A stretch of 9,041 nucleotides of DNA from Rhodobacteraceae bacterium UBA3087 (lineage in GTDB: Bacteria > Pseudomonadota > Alphaproteobacteria > Rhodobacterales > Rhodobacteraceae). The DNA lies in assembly GCA_002367285.1 (NCBI GenBank), contig DFBF01000238.1, forward strand, positions 18,909-27,949, read 5' to 3'. A program made the translations under genes and the position numbers. Position 1 is the first letter of the stretch; every line of letters begins with the position of its first letter. A model generated the notes under the pieces. It made no database searches, had not been told where the DNA came from, and saw only the letters and a list, made by a program, of their open reading frames with translations. Positions 5,809 through 9,041 of the stretch are shown here, piece after piece.

Positions 5809-6993
5809 TCAATCCAAACGGTCTGTGCTGAACAGGTACAGCAGGCAGCCGATCAGCGTTGGCACAGCAAAGAACAGGAACACCGTTTGATAGGGTGCCG
5901 CCGGGCCGCTTGCGCCTGCCTGCGCTCCGGCAAATACACTGGCCGATGCGAACTGGAAAATCCCGACGCCGCCGATCCCGAACATGTTGATCAGCGTCAC
6001 ACCGCGCCCAACCAGGTGGGGTGGAAAGAAGCTGCGCGAATGGGCGACGATCATCGGGAAACTTGACCCGAACAGACCGATGGCGGCCAGCAGGGCGGTG
6101 GTTGCGACCAGGCCGCCTTGGGGCGCGGCCCACAGGGCAAAGACACAGGCAACGGCCAGGATATTGCCGGTAAAGATCACCCATTTGCGGGTCTTGAACA
6201 CACGGTCCAACGGGCCATAGGCAAAATTGCCGATCACCATCGACAGACCCATGACCAGCGTTACCGCCCCGATGCCCGAGGCATCCAGGCCATAGACATC
6301 CTTAAGGAACGGCCCGGCCCACAGCCCGCGCAGACCAGCCGGCGCGGTATAGTTCACGAACATCAGCGGCAAGATGGCCCACAGTGCGGGCATTTTCAGA
6401 AGGTCCAGCACGGATCCCTTCGGCGTGTCACCTCCATGGGCCGAGGGCGGGTCCTTTACCGTCGCCAAGACGGCCAGGGCCACGATCACGGTCACGCCCG
6501 CCAACCCCCACATGGTTTCACGCCAGCCTAGCACTTCGACCGCCCAGGCCATGGGCAGCGATCCCGCAATATTGCCCAGTGCGCCAATGCCGATCACGGC
6601 CCCGGCCAGCGTGGCAAAGACAGCGGGCGCATACATGCGCGCAAAGATGTAATAGCTGGCCATCAGCACCGGCGAACAGCCCACCCCGATCAGCATCATG
6701 GCAATCTGGATGTGGCCCGGCGTGGTGGCCATGGCGAACATGGCTGCCCCTCCGCCGCCTCCGACCGCCAGCAAGGTGGCGGCCAGGCGGCGCGGTCCCA
6801 AGTGGTCCAGCGCCCAGCCGACCGGCAGTTGCATCAGCGCAAAGATGATGAACCACAGGCCCGAGGCACGCGACAGGTCTTGTGTCGTCGCGCCCAGGTC
6901 GGTGGACAACACAGGCGTCATCACCGCCAGAAATGCGCGATAGAACTGGCTCAGCACATAGGCGATCACCAGAAAGAATATGCCGATCCGCAT
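5809..6993 (-). CDS. Major facilitator superfamily transporter, substrate unknown
   Basis: This inner-membrane secondary transporter has 394 residues with about 12 hydrophobic segments in two halves. The first segment starts immediately (residues 4-28). The MFS signature loop between segments 2 and 3 is visible as GWALDHLGPRR (59-69), with D63 and G66 in place. A weaker copy lies in the second half (GPLDRVFKTRK, 260-270). A polar linker at about 180-198 joins the halves. I chose the ATG at 6993 because GGGGAGGGGA lies just before it; the frame stays open upstream, but that extension is antisense to the MarR gene and not transporter-like. It is divergent from marR across 150 bases, the usual layout for a local regulator controlling a transporter. 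The sequence alone does not give the substrate; organic acids would fit the thiolase nearby. Confidence 0.9.
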   Translation of the reverse strand: MRIGIFFLVIAYVLSQFYRAFLAVMTPVLSTDLGATTQDLSRASGLWFIIFALMQLPVGWALDHLGPRRLAATLLAVGGGGGAAMFAMATTPGHIQIAMMLIGVGCSPVLMASYYIFARMYAPAVFATLAGAVIGIGALGNIAGSLPMAWAVEVLGWRETMWGLAGVTVIVALAVLATVKDPPSAHGGDTPKGSVLDLLKMPALWAILPLMFVNYTAPAGLRGLWAGPFLKDVYGLDASGIGAVTLVMGLSMVIGNFAYGPLDRVFKTRKWVIFTGNILAVACVFALWAAPQGGLVATTALLAAIGLFGSSFPMIVAHSRSFFPPHLVGRGVTLINMFGIGGVGIFQFASASVFAGAQAGASGPAAPYQTVFLFFAVPTLIGCLLYLFSTDRLD

Positions 6994-7072
6994 TGGGTCC
7001 CCTCCCCGAAATCCAATCGCGCCACATGACACTGCTTTGGGCAGCGCGACAAGGGGGCGGGCCCGCAAAATC

Positions 7073-7088
7073 CGTTGCGCTTGCAACG
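7073..7088. promoter_or_regulatory. Candidate MarR operator
   Basis: CGTTGC-GCTT-GCAACG is a perfect inverted repeat with 6-base arms and a 4-base spacer, in the gap between the divergent MFS and MarR genes. TTGC/GCAA half-sites with a short spacer are common for MarR-family dimers. It is 80 bases from the MFS start and 55 from the marR start. Assignment to this regulator is inference from position and shape. Confidence 0.5.
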
Positions 7089-7143
7089 CTCTTGCCAAAT
7101 GGGCCGTTTCATGGCCTGTTACCGCCCAACCTGCGAGGCTGCC

Positions 7144-7587
7144 GTGACCGATTTCGACCTGGATTCCTTCCTGCCCTATCAATTGTCCGTTCTCTCGGCG
7201 CGCGTCAGCGCCGGGTTCTCGAAACACTACCGCGAGGCCTATGGCATTTCGGTTGCCGAATGGCGCGTGGTTGCGCATCTGTCCAACGGCAATGCGGTCA
7301 GCGTGCGCGAAATCCACGACCGGGTGAACATGGACAAACCCAAGGTCAGCCGTGCGGCCTCGCGCCTTGAGGATGCCGGATATATCACCAAGGTGGAAAA
7401 CAAATCCGACCGGCGTCTGGTTGAACTGTCCCTGACCGACAAGGGTCGGGCGATGATCGAAGCCCTGGCGCCCATCGCCAAGGCCTATGAGAAGAAGCTG
7501 GTCGAGGCCCTGGACGGCGCGGACGACGCATTTCGCGCCCAGCTGAACGGTTTGATCGCCGCCGCAAAGCCCCGCAGCAAAGACTGA
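7144..7587 (+). CDS. MarR-family transcriptional regulator
   Basis: This is a 147-residue winged helix-turn-helix protein of normal MarR length. An N-terminal dimer helix (about 8-31) is followed by the DNA-binding domain: EWRVVAHLS at 39-47, the scaffold helix SVREIHDRVN at 53-62, the recognition helix DKPKVSRAASRLEDAGY at 64-80, and the wing NKSDRRLVELSLTDKGR at 86-102. The DRR...LT-KGR wing is a hallmark of the family. A C-terminal helical part (104-140) completes the dimer interface. I chose GTG at 7144 because GAGG precedes it and the protein then begins like family members; in-frame ATGs at 7099 and 7111 are possible but add a Cys-rich, unconserved-looking leader. Such repressors often respond to aromatic acids or acyl-CoAs and control the adjacent divergent operon. 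The thiolase follows 86 bases downstream. Confidence 0.92.
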   Translation: MTDFDLDSFLPYQLSVLSARVSAGFSKHYREAYGISVAEWRVVAHLSNGNAVSVREIHDRVNMDKPKVSRAASRLEDAGYITKVENKSDRRLVELSLTDKGRAMIEALAPIAKAYEKKLVEALDGADDAFRAQLNGLIAAAKPRSKD

Positions 7588-7609
7588 CGGAGCGTCACGG
7601 GCGACAGGT

Positions 7610-7636
7610 CGCGCAGGCTGTGCCAGTCTCTGCGCG
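7610..7636. repeat. Inverted repeat between marR and the thiolase gene
   Basis: CGCGCAG (7610-7616) and CTGCGCG (7630-7636) are exact complements with a 13-base spacer, about 40 bases before the thiolase start. No T run follows. It may be a leader hairpin, a weak attenuator or chance in GC-rich DNA. Confidence 0.25.
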
Positions 7637-7673
7637 AAACCTGTTCGCAAAACTGACATCCAGAGGACTTTCC

Positions 7674-8849
7674 ATGACCGACATCGTCATTCTCGGCGGC
7701 GCGCGCACCGCCATTGGCACCTTTGGCGGCAGCCTTGCCGCTGTTGCCCCCATCAGCCTGGGCGCGACCGTCGCGCGCGAGGCCATGACGCGCGCAGGCG
7801 TTGAACCCGGCCAGATCGGCAACGTCGTCTATGGCCACGTGATCAACACCGAACCGCGCGATATGTACCTGTCGCGCGTCGCGGCGATCGAGGCCGGTAT
7901 TCCCGACACGACCCCGGCAATGAACGTGAACCGCCTGTGTGGCTCTGGGGCGCAAGCCATTGTGTCGGCGGCCCAAAGCCTGATGCTGGGCGACGCGGAT
8001 TTCGCGCTGGCCGGGGGGGCGGAAAGCATGAGCCGGGCACCCTATATCTTGCCGCAGGCGCGCTGGGGCCAGAAAATGGGCGACACGGGCGCACAGGACA
8101 TGATGCTGGGCGCGCTGAACTGTCCGTTTGGCACCGGCCATATGGGCGTGACAGCGGAAAACGTCGCCGCCGAACACGATGTCAGCCGCGACGCACAGGA
8201 TGCGTTTGCATTGGAAAGCCAACGGCGTGCGGGCGCCGCGATCGAAGCCGGGTACTTCAAGGACCAAATCGTGCCGGTCGAGGTGAAAGTCCGCCGTGAT
8301 ACGGTGATGTTTGACACCGATGAGCACCCCAAGGCGACCACGATGGACGCGTTGGGCGGCTTGCGCACTGTTTTCAAAAAGGACGGCACGGTTACGGCGG
8401 GCAATGCGTCCGGCATCAACGACGGTGCGGCGGCTCTGGTGTTGGCGCGCGCCGAGGCGGCGGAGGCCGCCGGTCTTAAGCCGCGCGCGCGCATCCTTGG
8501 GTATGCCCACGCAGGTGTTCGCCCTGAGGTGATGGGGATCGGTCCGGTGCCGGCAGTCGAAAACCTGTTGGCCCGCACTGGCCTGTCGATCAGCGACTTT
8601 GATGTCATCGAGTCAAACGAGGCTTTCGCGTCACAGGCGTTGGCGGTGAACAAGGGGCTGGGTCTGGACCCGGCCCGTGTGAACCCGAATGGCGGCGCGA
8701 TTGCGCTGGGCCACCCGGTGGGGGCCACGGGCGCAATCATCACCGTGAAAGCACTGTATGAGCTGGAGCGCATCGGTGGCTCGAAAGCCCTGATCACCAT
8801 GTGCATCGGGGGCGGTCAGGGCATCGCCATCGCCATCGAACGCATGTGA
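7674..8849 (+). CDS. bktB: Beta-ketothiolase / acetyl-CoA C-acetyltransferase, BktB-like
   Basis: The enzyme joins two acyl-CoAs to a 3-ketoacyl-CoA or splits it, in acetoacetyl-CoA/PHB metabolism or beta-oxidation-like breakdown. The 391-residue length is typical of biosynthetic thiolases. All catalytic residues are present: nucleophile C89 in NRLCGSG, N315 in the NEAF motif, H347 in GHPVGATG, and C377 in CIGGGQG. Several stretches resemble Cupriavidus BktB as I remember it: SRAPYILPQARWG, HMGVTAENVA, GYFKDQIVPV, FDTDEH and MGIGPVPA. This favours BktB over PhaA, although substrate range cannot be read from sequence. The ATG at 7674 has AGAGGA 6 bases upstream. The gene stands 86 bases after marR on the same strand and meets the next gene tail to tail with an 18-base gap. 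Cytosolic; no signal peptide. Confidence 0.93.
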   Translation: MTDIVILGGARTAIGTFGGSLAAVAPISLGATVAREAMTRAGVEPGQIGNVVYGHVINTEPRDMYLSRVAAIEAGIPDTTPAMNVNRLCGSGAQAIVSAAQSLMLGDADFALAGGAESMSRAPYILPQARWGQKMGDTGAQDMMLGALNCPFGTGHMGVTAENVAAEHDVSRDAQDAFALESQRRAGAAIEAGYFKDQIVPVEVKVRRDTVMFDTDEHPKATTMDALGGLRTVFKKDGTVTAGNASGINDGAAALVLARAEAAEAAGLKPRARILGYAHAGVRPEVMGIGPVPAVENLLARTGLSISDFDVIESNEAFASQALAVNKGLGLDPARVNPNGGAIALGHPVGATGAIITVKALYELERIGGSKALITMCIGGGQGIAIAIERM

Positions 8850-8867
8850 TCTGACGGCGGCCTGGGC

Positions 8868-9041
8868 TTAGCCCCGGGCTTTCGCAGCGTCGCGGGCTTT
8901 GGTCGCGATGCTCTCCAGAACAGGGGGCAGGCCGCTGGCGTTCAGCTGTGGCGGCTTGCGCCAGGGGCCATAGCCCAGCGTCATGGTGCCACCGATCAGC
9001 GCCAGAAGAGCCATCGGTATGGCGGCGCTGATCAGCCGGGC
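8868..9041 (-). CDS. C-terminal end of an unidentified membrane-anchored protein (partial, N-terminus outside window)
   Basis: The frame is open from the right edge to a TAA at 8868-8870, giving 57 residues. A hydrophobic stretch near the beginning of the visible part (LISAAIPMALLALIGGTMTLGY) could be a transmembrane helix. It is followed by a polar, Pro-rich linker (GPWRKPPQLNASGLPP) and a short charged, Ala-rich helix ending in ARDAAKARG. I do not recognise the family. Codon use matches the neighbours (GC-rich third positions), which supports real coding. An internal ATG at residue 10 has no Shine-Dalgarno ahead of it, so the gene most likely begins beyond the window. It is convergent with the thiolase gene. 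Confidence 0.6.
   Translation of the reverse strand, partial: ARLISAAIPMALLALIGGTMTLGYGPWRKPPQLNASGLPPVLESIATKARDAAKARG

Noticed and set aside
5809..7659. 616-residue minus-strand open frame that extends the MFS transporter N-terminally by 222 residues
   Set aside because: The extra part is antisense to the marR gene, has no transporter or domain features, and a strong Shine-Dalgarno marks the ATG at 6993.
7485..8510. 341-residue minus-strand frame opposite the thiolase and the end of marR
   Set aside because: Shadow of a gene with all catalytic residues; the composition is typical of antisense reading in GC-rich DNA.
8860..8878. Possible terminator hairpin between the thiolase and the convergent partial gene
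   Set aside because: The stem has only 4+2 pairs around a mismatch and the following T run is just three bases, so it is too weak to call.

Overview
The window is GC-rich and densely coded, with short gaps between genes. It reads as an ordinary chromosomal segment of an alphaproteobacterium. The gene types, the SRP RNA form and the BktB-like thiolase suggest the Rhodobacteraceae (Roseobacter group); this placement is inferred from protein style, not from a search. I see no mobile element, tRNA, rRNA, CRISPR array or prophage gene.

Layout from left to right. (1) Bases 1-1586, minus strand: the small-subunit ribosome GTPase rsgA, followed downstream by the first 161 codons of an exported metallo-beta-lactamase-fold protein whose HxHxDH metal motif is degenerate. 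(2) Bases 1587-1974, without a large protein gene: the 4.5S signal recognition particle RNA (ffs, minus strand) with a clear sigma70-type promoter, a strong hairpin just behind it, and a 12-codon ORF with a very good Shine-Dalgarno sequence ahead of rsgA. (3) Bases 1975-3954, minus: a CpdB-type 2',3'-cyclic phosphodiesterase/3'-nucleotidase without a visible signal peptide. (4) Bases 4171-5649, plus, divergent from cpdB: the NAD(H) pyrophosphatase nudC and a small SRPBCC protein. (5) A convergent gap with a near-perfect 30-base palindrome, then a minus-strand MFS transporter (5809-6993). (6) A divergent 150-bp gap with a candidate MarR operator, a MarR regulator (7144-7587) and a beta-ketothiolase (7674-8849). 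(7) The C-terminal end of a minus-strand membrane-anchored protein of unknown function at the right edge.

Functional links: rsgA (ribosome maturation) and ffs (protein targeting) are translation housekeeping. cpdB and nudC both act on nucleotides and share one divergent promoter region. The MarR regulator sits between an MFS transporter and a thiolase, which suggests a small acyl-CoA or organic-acid uptake and degradation unit under local control. I did not find a convincing undescribed system. The best second-look items are the metal-motif-poor MBL protein, the 12-codon ORF between ffs and rsgA, and several well-formed inverted repeats in the gaps.
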